Source: Oscillochloris sp. ZM17-4 (GTDB lineage: Bacteria; Chloroflexota; Chloroflexia; Chloroflexales; Chloroflexaceae). From it: a stretch of DNA of 53,723 nucleotides. A program made the translations under genes and the position numbers. Location: contig NZ_JAIEWN010000003.1 in assembly GCF_019599295.1 (NCBI RefSeq), positions 240,127 through 293,849 on the forward strand. The letters are read 5' to 3'. Below, piece after piece: positions 16,201 to 22,335 of the stretch (the stretch's first letter is position 1; every line of letters starts with the position of its first letter). Below the pieces are notes generated by a model, which was given only the letters and a program-made list of their open reading frames with translations, ran no database searches and was not told the origin of the DNA.

Positions 16201-16568
16201 CACTTAATCCTCAATCGGCGATTTCGCTGCTGAGCCTCACGGCTGGGCAGCGCTCTGCCAGCTCGCTGCCGGCGAAGAATGGCAATCTCGCGGGTCGAAA
16301 ATCCCTGGTCGCGCAGCTCGCGATAGCCAGAGCTGCGGATTGTCTGATACTGGACAATCGCATCTTCTCGATCGCTCCGCAGCGACTCCATTTCGGCCTG
16401 CATAGAGTCCATCCGCTCGCCCTTGGCCGTCGCTTTCGTCCAAACGAAAAAGCGCAAGAGGAGGAGGATGATCACGAAGGGCACCGCGATCTGGCCCACA
16501 TGCGACGACAGTGTGTTGTCGATAAGCCACTTCACCAGCGCATAAATCGCACCTTGAGTTGCGCTCAT
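16200..16568 (-). CDS. One-helix membrane protein with coiled coil, 122 aa
   Basis: Transmembrane helix at about residues 24-44 (VGQIAVPFVIILLLLRFFVW), then a charged coiled coil (MDSMQAEMESLRSDREDAIVQ) and a basic tail ending RRLRIK. First gene after the internal terminator. Its stop overlaps the start of the spike-like gene. Confidence 0.65.
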   Translation of the reverse strand: MSATQGAIYALVKWLIDNTLSSHVGQIAVPFVIILLLLRFFVWTKATAKGERMDSMQAEMESLRSDREDAIVQYQTIRSSGYRELRDQGFSTREIAILRRQRAGRALPSREAQQRNRRLRIK

Positions 16569-16589
16569 CTCCCCCCCTCCCCCTAAACA

Positions 16590-16626
16590 AAACAGGGCGG
16601 CAGGGTTGTCCCCTGCCGCCCTGTTT
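16590..16626 (-). terminator. Internal terminator after the coat-like gene
   Basis: 16-bp perfect stem with 5-base loop; on the minus strand it is followed by TGTTTAG. It divides the block into an upstream part with the coat-like peptide and a downstream part with the spike-like gene, so upstream messages would be more abundant. Confidence 0.85.
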
Positions 16627-16646
16627 GCGTGCAGTTCACCAGCGGA

Positions 16647-16848
16647 TTACCAGTTGGTGAACTTCTTGACGACGGCGATTGTGCCAAAGACGAGGGCGAC
16701 CAGAAGGCCGAAGTCGCTGATGACAGAGAGGGCAGTCGGCGTCGCAGGGAAGAGGATGCCGATGACCAGGTCGAACAGCGAGTTGAGCAGGAGCAGGAAG
16801 ACATCGAGGGCCGCCTGCAGTTCAGCGGGAAGGGTAGCTGTTGGACAT
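16647..16848 (-). CDS. Coat-like two-helix membrane peptide, start unclear
   Basis: The convincing reading frame begins at GAA 16823 (ELQAALDVFLLLLNSLF) and ends at 16647, giving two hydrophobic helices joined by PATPT and a Lys-terminated end VVKKFTNW. That end resembles filamentous phage major coat proteins (helix then KKF). No ATG, GTG or TTG is available in this frame. The nearest ATG (16848) lies one frame off, reads MSNSYPSR and stops at TGA; a +1 shift at CGC-TGA would join the two. AAGGAG touches that ATG, too close for normal initiation. Programmed shift, CTG start, decay or a base-call error are open. Confidence 0.55.
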
Positions 16849-16882
16849 CTCCTTGGGCTAAGAGCGGATATACAAGGGGCCG

Positions 16883-16957
16883 TGGGGCCAGGATCGGGAT
16901 TTGAACCCGCATTACTGCGTAACAGGCGCAGCGTGTTTCCAGTTACACTATCCCGGC
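16883..16957 (-). tRNA. Element-borne tRNA(-like) gene, Thr(UGU) or Asn(GUU), atypical
   Basis: GCCGGGA (5', 16957 down) pairs with TCCTGGC, followed by C and an encoded CCA (16885-16883). D arm GTGT/ACAC, anticodon stem CTGCG/CGCAG, T loop TTCAAAT. The fold puts CCTGTTA in the anticodon loop: strict numbering gives anticodon TGT but with C33 and T37, while sliding one base gives T33-GTT-A37 with a broken stem. The T stem has a G-A pair. It may be a degenerate tRNA, or an RNA-processing signal inside the operon, since it sits directly between two membrane-protein genes. Confidence 0.7.
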
Positions 16958-16958
16958 G

Positions 16959-17159
16959 CTATTGACCTCGCAACAACTTCCAGAGAGCGGCGCGCAATCG
17001 ATCCTCGGGCATCTGGCTCTGCGTGCGATACCAGCGCAGACCGCGCTGGAGCAGGCGCCGGATATCGAGCAACAGCGTAAACGTGATGATCAGCAGCAGC
17101 TCGTAGTTCAGTGCGTCCCCTGCAACAGCCGATAGGTACGCTGGTAGCTGAGAGAGCAT
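16959..17159 (-). CDS. Small membrane protein, 66 aa
   Basis: One hydrophobic helix (ELLLIITFTLLLDI, residues 20-33) and a basic amphipathic C-terminus. ATG overlaps the preceding stop (TAATG). Its stop is 1 bp from the tRNA-like gene. Confidence 0.65.
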   Translation of the reverse strand: MLSQLPAYLSAVAGDALNYELLLIITFTLLLDIRRLLQRGLRWYRTQSQMPEDRLRAALWKLLRGQ

Positions 17160-17263
17160 TAATCGTCCATTGGACCGAACAGCATATAGCCGATCGCGTC
17201 GAAGAACTCACTGAGCAGCAGCATGAGCGCGATCGCTGACAGGATCTGCTGAAGCGGGTGCAT
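17159..17263 (-). CDS. Tiny membrane peptide, 34 aa
   Basis: GGAGG lies 6 bases before the ATG and the stop is shared with the next start (TAATG), good evidence for translation despite 34 residues. Mostly hydrophobic: LSAIALMLLLSEFFDAIGYML. Similar in size to pVII and pIX of filamentous phages; homology cannot be judged. Confidence 0.65.
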   Translation of the reverse strand: MHPLQQILSAIALMLLLSEFFDAIGYMLFGPMDD

Positions 17264-17741
17264 CCGTGCCCTCCAGATCGAGCAGAAATTGCTCAACATC
17301 AGCTATCCGCCAGAGCCGTTCTCGTGACTGATTTGGACGAACCGCGACATACCCCTCGCTCTCTGCGATGCTCAGTGAGCAGCCGCGCGCCGCGCAGCGA
17401 GCCATCAGGATGTACTCGCGTTTTGTGACCCCCGCATCGGTGCTGAGATCGGCCACGATGTCTTTACAGGCATTCCAAGCAGCCACGAACGCGAGGCCGG
17501 TCACAAAAGCAGCTGGCATGGAAGCCACCACCGCGTGGTTCTCTACCGCGAGTCCGGCCAACATGAGATCCGAGAGCTGCGCCAGTACGCGGACGGCATC
17601 TGCGCGCAGGACATCGTCAAACCCTGGCGGCAGCAGCGTGGCGCCGACCAGCCCGACATAAACGGCGAGGATGAGGCTAAAAACGCGTAGGGATAGCTGC
17701 GCCGCAGTGCCGAAAACAAACCACCAGTTGATGCGCTTCAT
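17208..17741 (-). CDS. Membrane protein with cytoplasmic C-terminal domain, 177 aa
   Basis: Two to three hydrophobic helices in residues 5-40 and 58-92. The C-terminal half contains REYILMARCAARGCSLS and a possible excisionase-like fold (YVAVRPNQSRERLWRIADVEQFL). ATG overlaps the acetyltransferase stop (ATGA). The 3' end overlaps the 34-aa gene. Confidence 0.65.
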   Translation of the reverse strand: MKRINWWFVFGTAAQLSLRVFSLILAVYVGLVGATLLPPGFDDVLRADAVRVLAQLSDLMLAGLAVENHAVVASMPAAFVTGLAFVAAWNACKDIVADLSTDAGVTKREYILMARCAARGCSLSIAESEGYVAVRPNQSRERLWRIADVEQFLLDLEGTDAPASADPVSDRAHAAAQ

Positions 17742-18202
17742 AGACCGCGCTCCATCAGCTCATAGCGATAGCCGCCGCGCCAGATCTCGCCGACGGCGAC
17801 ATATCCAGCGCGCTGGTAGCAGCGGGCGGCGCGGATATTCTCCGCCGCCACATCCAGCTGCAGCGTGGACAACCCCAGCTGGCGGCCGACGACCAGCATC
17901 AGGCTCATCGCCTCGGTGCCGAGACCGGAGCCCAGATGTCCAGGGTGCAGCGCGATGCCGAGCCGGGCCGCGCTATCGCTGATCAGGAGGCTGATCCGCC
18001 CGGTCAGGTGTACGCCAAGCAGATCGACGGCATATGACAGCCGCTCACCGCTGGCGCGTGACGCTGCCAGCCAATGAGCGGGGAGAGTGGGGGTATACGG
18101 CGGCCAGTGGTCGATCTGCCGCCGATCATGGCGGCGATGCCACGGGCGAATGCCGATGCGGGAGGATTTTGCGAGGTAGGTTAAATGCGTGTGCGGTGCC
18201 AT
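17738..18202 (-). CDS. GNAT-family acetyltransferase
   Basis: 154 residues with the GNAT core: LGIALHPGHLGSGLGTEAM (acetyl-CoA loop, like R-Q-x-G-x-G/A), then LQLDVAAENIRAARCYQRAGYVAVGE typical of RimJ/L-type enzymes. Start at ATG 18202 lies inside the 49-aa upstream gene. No strong ribosome site, so coupling is likely. Substrate unknown; unusual cargo in a block of membrane proteins. Confidence 0.8.
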   Translation of the reverse strand: MAPHTHLTYLAKSSRIGIRPWHRRHDRRQIDHWPPYTPTLPAHWLAASRASGERLSYAVDLLGVHLTGRISLLISDSAARLGIALHPGHLGSGLGTEAMSLMLVVGRQLGLSTLQLDVAAENIRAARCYQRAGYVAVGEIWRGGYRYELMERGL

Positions 18203-18330
18203 AGATCGTAGATGTAGAGCGTCATCAGTGCCACCAACAGCAGGATGATAACGATCTGGCCCCAATCCATCGAACGATTCAGTATCGCCCAGGTCCCATC
18301 CGGCAACTGAATGAGGACGGTCGTGTCCAT
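18181..18330 (-). CDS. Tiny membrane peptide, 49 aa
   Basis: MDTTVLIQLPDGTW then a helix GQIVIILLLVALMTLYIY. First gene of the minus-strand block. No ribosome site; a TATTAT box (about 18341-18336) lies 6 bases before the ATG, so the message would be nearly leaderless if used. Confidence 0.5.
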   Translation of the reverse strand: MDTTVLIQLPDGTWAILNRSMDWGQIVIILLLVALMTLYIYDLWHRTRI

Positions 18331-18352
18331 ACGCCGATAATACAGCAAAGGT

Positions 18353-18396
18353 TTCACATTTGCAGCAGCCTCTTTTCACATTTGCAGCAGCCTCTT
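18353..18396. repeat. Perfect 22-bp tandem repeat, 2 copies
   Basis: Copies at 18353-18374 and 18375-18396, with core CACATTTGCAGCAGCCTC. It lies between the divergent block and the FtsK-like gene, so it may be a regulator site. Confidence 0.85.
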
Positions 18397-18411
18397 TTTG
18401 AAGAACTGACG

Positions 18412-18441
18412 TTGAGTATTGAAATGATGAACGGATAAAAT
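18412..18441 (+). promoter_or_regulatory. Possible promoter of the FtsK-like gene
   Basis: TTGAGT (18412-18417), 18-base spacer, TAAAAT (18436-18441) in a locally AT-rich stretch, followed by AAGGAG and ATG at 18476. Confidence 0.5.
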
Positions 18442-18475
18442 GATAATAGGAAAGATTCCAACCAAGGAGAACATT

Positions 18476-20311
18476 ATGCGCCTCCTCAAGTTGCTGTTCA
18501 CGCCAATTCGGGTTGTCATTTCTCCACTTACACGCTGGATCAACCAGTATCTGCGCAGCCACGACAGCGCCGCCGGTCGGCGGCGGCGCCAGGCGCAGCG
18601 CTACGCCGATGCGCTGCTGGCTGAGCTGGCGCGGCTTGGCTTCGCCAGCCGGGTCGTAATGAAGAAGGGCAAGGTCAAGCGGCGGCGGATGCGCTACGTC
18701 TACCCGCTGCTGATGACGCAGAATGAGCTATGGCTGCCGCTCGACCAGCGCAGCCTGCCCATCGGCCGCACCACCGACGAGCTGCGCGACGAGCAGATCA
18801 TCAACTCGCTGGTGGATCGGCTCAACGCAGGCGTGCGAGCAGACTATCTGGCCAGCGGCCAGTTCTGCTACGTGGTGTCGCTGGGCGGGGCGGCCTTCCC
18901 AGATGTCTACTCGCTCAACAGCTTTACGATGCCGCCCGATGCGCCGATCCTGGCGGTGCCGATGGGCATCGACAGCGCCGGCGATCAGGTTGTTGGCGAT
19001 CTGATGGAGTACAAACACTTCCTGATCGCCGGCGCGACAGGGGGCGGTAAAACGACGCTCTACCACAGCATCATCAATACATTCATCAGCCGCAACAGCG
19101 CGGACACGATGGAATTGTGGCTCGTTGATATGAAGCGCAGCGAGTTCTCGCTGTACCGCAGCCTGATGGGGAAGCGCGACCAGGCCGGCATCGTGCGCCA
19201 TATCGCGGTCGCCCCCGAGTCGGCGCTGAACCTGCTCGGCCAGGCATACAAGGAGATTGAGCAGCGCAACCGGATCTTCGAGCGCGCCGGCGTCACCTCG
19301 ATCGGCGCCCTGGAGCGCTCGACTGGCCAGAAGCTCAAGAGGATTGTTCTGTTAGTCGATGAGTTTGCAATTTTGACCACTGACACCACGAAGATTGGCA
19401 AGCAGTCGGTGGGCAGCTGGGCCAAGCTGCTGATGACCCGGATTGCATCACTCGGCCGGTCGGCCGGCGTCACGATCTGCATCGGCACCCAGATGGTGCA
19501 GAGCAAGGTGATCGACTCGATGATCACCGCGAACTTTGAGAACAGGATTGCGTTTTCTTGTGCGACCTGGCGCGAAAGCAATTTGATCATCCAGACCAGC
19601 GAGGCGGTCAATCTGCCTCCCGGCCGGGCCATCCTGCGCGTGGCCGGGCGCACCAGCGAGATCCAGACCTGCTATGTGACCCCGGAGCAGGTTACGCTAG
19701 AGGTATCGCGCGTCGCGGAGTTTGGACCAGACGGCGGCCTGGGCGACGCGGACGAGCGCCAGTTCGTGCGCAACGCGAAGCTGCTGCTTGATGTGGCCTG
19801 TCGGCAGCTGAACGGTGATTTTGTGCGCTCCAAGCTGCTGGCGATGGAGGGTATTCGCGGACAAATCTCCTGGGATATGTTTGACGAGATCGCACGGCGG
19901 CTGGAGCGAGACGGCATCTTAGAGCCAGCCCGATCGCGCTTCCCGCGTAAGGTGGCGCGAGCCTTCTTCGGCAACCCCAATCTGCTCGATGCCTTTTACG
20001 GCATGCTGGATGAACCTACGGCAGCCCGCACCACACCGCTACTCGGCACCCGCTCTGCATCCCATGGCGATTCGATGCGGAGTGGTGAAGATGCAATGCC
20101 GAGCGAGCATCAGGACGCGGAAAACAACATCATCATCATCGACACGGATGCGGAGTGTGGAGCGCCCGAATCGCCCGCGCATGCCAACACAGAGAACGAC
20201 GCCCGCGAACCCGAGGCCGCGACACTACCTCCAGAGTTCGAGAAGTTGTTCGAGAAGCTGGGCCAGGAGGAGAAGAAGCCAAAGAAGAAGCGGAAGAAGC
20301 CGGGCGAGTGA
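18476..20311 (+). CDS. FtsK/SpoIIIE-type DNA translocase
   Basis: 611 residues. Walker A GATGGGKTT at 186-194, Walker B IVLLVDEFA at 290-298, and the C-terminal motor part with IGTQMVQSKVI, ITANFENRIAF and GRAILRVAGR, all typical of FtsK/SpoIIIE and actinomycete TraB/TraSA motors. No multi-span membrane domain; only an amphipathic basic N-terminus (residues 1-30). The C-terminus is acidic and disordered, ending in EKKPKKKRKKPGE. ATG 18476 is chosen for AAGGAG 7 bases upstream. In AICEs one such protein moves double-stranded DNA between cells; in viruses related motors package DNA. No relaxase accompanies it here. Confidence 0.9.
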   Translation: MRLLKLLFTPIRVVISPLTRWINQYLRSHDSAAGRRRRQAQRYADALLAELARLGFASRVVMKKGKVKRRRMRYVYPLLMTQNELWLPLDQRSLPIGRTTDELRDEQIINSLVDRLNAGVRADYLASGQFCYVVSLGGAAFPDVYSLNSFTMPPDAPILAVPMGIDSAGDQVVGDLMEYKHFLIAGATGGGKTTLYHSIINTFISRNSADTMELWLVDMKRSEFSLYRSLMGKRDQAGIVRHIAVAPESALNLLGQAYKEIEQRNRIFERAGVTSIGALERSTGQKLKRIVLLVDEFAILTTDTTKIGKQSVGSWAKLLMTRIASLGRSAGVTICIGTQMVQSKVIDSMITANFENRIAFSCATWRESNLIIQTSEAVNLPPGRAILRVAGRTSEIQTCYVTPEQVTLEVSRVAEFGPDGGLGDADERQFVRNAKLLLDVACRQLNGDFVRSKLLAMEGIRGQISWDMFDEIARRLERDGILEPARSRFPRKVARAFFGNPNLLDAFYGMLDEPTAARTTPLLGTRSASHGDSMRSGEDAMPSEHQDAENNIIIIDTDAECGAPESPAHANTENDAREPEAATLPPEFEKLFEKLGQEEKKPKKKRKKPGE

Positions 20312-20314
20312 GGA

Positions 20315-20330
20315 TGTTTGCGCGCAAACA
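20315..20330. promoter_or_regulatory. parS-like palindrome 6
   Basis: TGTTTGCGCGCAAACA 4 bases after the FtsK-like stop and 70 bp from attR. Confidence 0.75.
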
Positions 20331-20359
20331 TCGCCGCAAACATCATCCAACAAAACACG

Positions 20360-20392
20360 AAACGCCGCATTCTAATGCAGAATGCGGCGTTT
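20360..20392 (+). terminator. Terminator of the FtsK-like gene
   Basis: 14-bp stem AAACGCCGCATTCT / AGAATGCGGCGTTT with a 5-base loop, ending TTTCTAG. Last structure before attR. Confidence 0.8.
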
Positions 20393-20400
20393 CTAGATTC

Positions 20401-20416
20401 TCTCTCCCTGCCCGCC
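20401..20416 (+). repeat. attR core (16 bp)
   Basis: TCTCTCCCTGCCCGCC, identical to 2328-2343. Chromosomal genes start 12 bp later. Confidence 0.85.
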
Positions 20417-20428
20417 ACACTCCCCTCC

Positions 20429-21418
20429 TCAGATCACCCCCACCCCACGCTCATAGATCCCGCGCACAATCGCCTCGATCTCCGGCTCCTCGACGGTCAG
20501 GTCGCGCACCGGGTAGCGCGCGGCCACCTCGGCGATCAGGGCCGCCGCGCTGGTGCGCTCGCGGTCGAAGCGCAGCCAGGCCCGCGGCCCCTCCTGGCGC
20601 ACCAGATCGGCCATCTCCACCAGCGGCGCGCATGATGCGTCGGCCAGATCCACCACCAGCGTGCGCCAGCGACCGTGGCGGGTCTTGAGCTGATCCAGAC
20701 CGCCGTCGTAGATCACCCGCCCGTGGTCGATCAGCACCACCCGCTGGCAGAGCCGCTCCACATCGGACAGGTCGTGCGTCGTCAGGATCACCGTCACCCC
20801 GCGCTCGCGGTTGATCTCGCTCAGGAATCCGCGGATGCGCTCGCGGGCCACCACGTCCAGCCCGATCGTCGGCTCGTCCAGAAAGAGGATGGCCGGGTCG
20901 TGCAGCAGCGCGGCGGCCAGGTCGGCGCGCATGCGCTGGCCCAGCGAGAGCTGGCGCACCGGCGTGTCGAGGAACGGCCCGAGCTCAAGCAGCTCGCTGA
21001 AGGCCTTGAGGTTCTCGCGGTAGCGCGCCATGGGGATCTTGTAGACGTGGCGCAGCAGCTCGAAGGACTCGATGGTCGGCAGATCCCACCAGAGCTGGGT
21101 GCGCTGCCCGAAGACGACGCCGATCCGGCGCACGTGGGCCACGCGCTGGCGGTGCGGCACCAGCCCGCCCACCTCGATCCGCCCGCCGCTGGGCACCAGG
21201 ATGCCGGTCAGCATCTTCATGGTGGTGGACTTGCCGGCCCCGTTCGGCCCCAGGTAGCCCGCCATCGCGCCCGCCTCCAGCGTGAACGAGACCCCCGCCA
21301 CCGCCTCCATCGTCACATACTCGCGGGCCAGCAGCCCGCGCAGGGCGCCGAGCCGCCCAGCCCGGCGCACCGGGCGGGAGAATGACTTCTGGAGATTCTC
21401 GACCTCGATCAAGGCCAT
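20429..21418 (-). CDS. ABC-2 type exporter, ATP-binding protein
   Basis: 329 residues, cytoplasmic. Walker A GPNGAGKST (57-65), Q-loop FGQRTQLWW, signature LSLGQRM, Walker B AILFLDEPTIGLD and the switch His in TTHDLSD. The pre-domain and C-terminal extension fit the COG4586-type ATPases that pair with two unlike permeases (COG3694, COG4587), and both lie just upstream. Start ATG 21418 follows GGAGGAAGG; a longer frame would read through a palindromic repeat. Substrate not predictable. Confidence 0.92.
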   Translation of the reverse strand: MALIEVENLQKSFSRPVRRAGRLGALRGLLAREYVTMEAVAGVSFTLEAGAMAGYLGPNGAGKSTTMKMLTGILVPSGGRIEVGGLVPHRQRVAHVRRIGVVFGQRTQLWWDLPTIESFELLRHVYKIPMARYRENLKAFSELLELGPFLDTPVRQLSLGQRMRADLAAALLHDPAILFLDEPTIGLDVVARERIRGFLSEINRERGVTVILTTHDLSDVERLCQRVVLIDHGRVIYDGGLDQLKTRHGRWRTLVVDLADASCAPLVEMADLVRQEGPRAWLRFDRERTSAAALIAEVAARYPVRDLTVEEPEIEAIVRGIYERGVGVI

Positions 21419-21436
21419 ACCTTCCTCCCCCTGTAC

Positions 21437-21500
21437 GGGCGCAGCAGGAAGATGAATGAGCGGCGGCGCGCCGCCGCTCATTCATCTTCCTGCTGCGCCC
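21437..21500. repeat. 64-bp perfect palindrome
   Basis: Two 32-bp arms with no loop, beginning GGGCGCAGCAGG. It fills the spacer between the ATPase and first permease gene. Members of the same GGGGCGCAGCAG family occur at 25531, 45513, 46620 and 53695. Confidence 0.95.
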
Positions 21501-22298
21501 TTACGATCCCGTCGACGCATACGTGCTCACCCCGAACCGCCAGAAGCGCAGGGCCGCGCCGAAGAAGACGGCGGCGGCCAGGGGCGCCAGCCAGGCCGAC
21601 CAGGCCGGCAGGCCGTGCGGGTCGGCGCGGCCCAGCAGGTAGAGCGCCGCCGGGTAGTTGCTAAAACCCACCGGGATGAGGAACAGGAACACCGCGCGCA
21701 GCCACTCCTGGTAGATGCTCAGCGGGTAGCTGGCCATCTGCTCGCCGCCGAAGGTGAAGACATTGATCACCTCGGGCGTGGTGGTCGTCCAGAAGCAGAA
21801 GGTCGCCCCGATCACGATCAGGGCCAGGTAGATCAGGAAGCCGGAGAGCACGGTGACGGGCAGCAGCAGCAGCCGATCGGGCGTCCAGACGATCGGGATC
21901 TGGCTGAAGGCGTAGGCCAGCACGAGGGCGGCCTGGGCGGTGCGGCCAAGCCGGCGCAGCTGGAAGTCGGCGGTGAGCACCTGGAAGAAGGCGCCGAGCG
22001 GGCGGGCCAGGACGCCGTCGAAGGCGCCCATGACCATCATGCGCTCGAAGGGCGAGTCGAAGCCGCGCCCCACCATCTCGGCCAGGCTGAAGGCGAAGGA
22101 GGTGAGCCCATAGAGCAGCGCCACCTCAGCCAGGCCCCAGCCGCCCACCGAGCCGAAGCGCCCGAGCAGGATGGCGATCGTCGCGAACTCCAGGCCGGTG
22201 ACGAGCAGAAAGCCCAGCAGCTCAAGCCAGAACGAGACGCGGTACTGCATCTGCGAGCGCACCCGCGCGCCGATGAGTGTGAGGTAGAGTTGGATCAT
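21501..22298 (-). CDS. ABC-2 family permease (COG3694-like)
   Basis: 265 residues with about six membrane helices. N-terminus MIQLYLTLIGARVRSQMQYRV and helix ELLGFLLVTGLEFATIAIL are typical of the shorter permease in this exporter type. The stop is immediately beside the 64-bp palindrome. With the ATPase and the following permease it should form a heterodimeric exporter in the cytoplasmic membrane. Confidence 0.88.
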   Translation of the reverse strand: MIQLYLTLIGARVRSQMQYRVSFWLELLGFLLVTGLEFATIAILLGRFGSVGGWGLAEVALLYGLTSFAFSLAEMVGRGFDSPFERMMVMGAFDGVLARPLGAFFQVLTADFQLRRLGRTAQAALVLAYAFSQIPIVWTPDRLLLLPVTVLSGFLIYLALIVIGATFCFWTTTTPEVINVFTFGGEQMASYPLSIYQEWLRAVFLFLIPVGFSNYPAALYLLGRADPHGLPAWSAWLAPLAAAVFFGAALRFWRFGVSTYASTGS

Positions 22299-22307
22299 TG
22301 TTCCTCC

Positions 22308-22335
22308 GTAGGGGCGGCTCGCGAGCCGCCCCTAC
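22308..22335. repeat. 28-bp perfect palindrome
   Basis: GTAGGGGCGGCTCG and its complement; overlaps the stop codon of the upstream permease gene by 4 bases. Confidence 0.9.

Larger units (their letters stand above)
2328..20416. mobile_element. 18-kb integrated element in tRNA-Ser (provirus or ICE-like)
   Basis: The 16-bp sequence TCTCTCCCTGCCCGCC forms the 3' end of tRNA-Ser (2328-2343) and recurs at 20401-20416, giving an element of 18,073 bp after excision. Everything between is accessory: tyrosine integrase, excisionase-like HTH, repressor/antirepressor pair, ParB-like protein, initiator with internal iterons, FtsK-like ATPases, a tRNA-like gene and many small membrane proteins. Genes overlap by ATGA, GTGA or TAATG, as in compact viral or plasmid genomes. 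Outside the repeats, housekeeping genes resume at once. Whether it makes virions or transfers by conjugation cannot be settled from sequence alone. Confidence 0.9.

Noticed and set aside
16583-16912. 109-codon minus-strand ORF
   Set aside because: Ser/Arg-rich shadow frame overlapping the tRNA-like gene; the alternative frame gives clear membrane helices.
2328-20416. Tailed-phage prophage
   Set aside because: No terminase, portal, capsid, tail, lysin or holin gene is recognisable despite antirepressor and O-like genes.
2328-20416. Classical ICE with relaxase and type IV secretion
   Set aside because: No relaxase HUH or MOB motif, no VirB4-sized ATPase, no VirB gene set.
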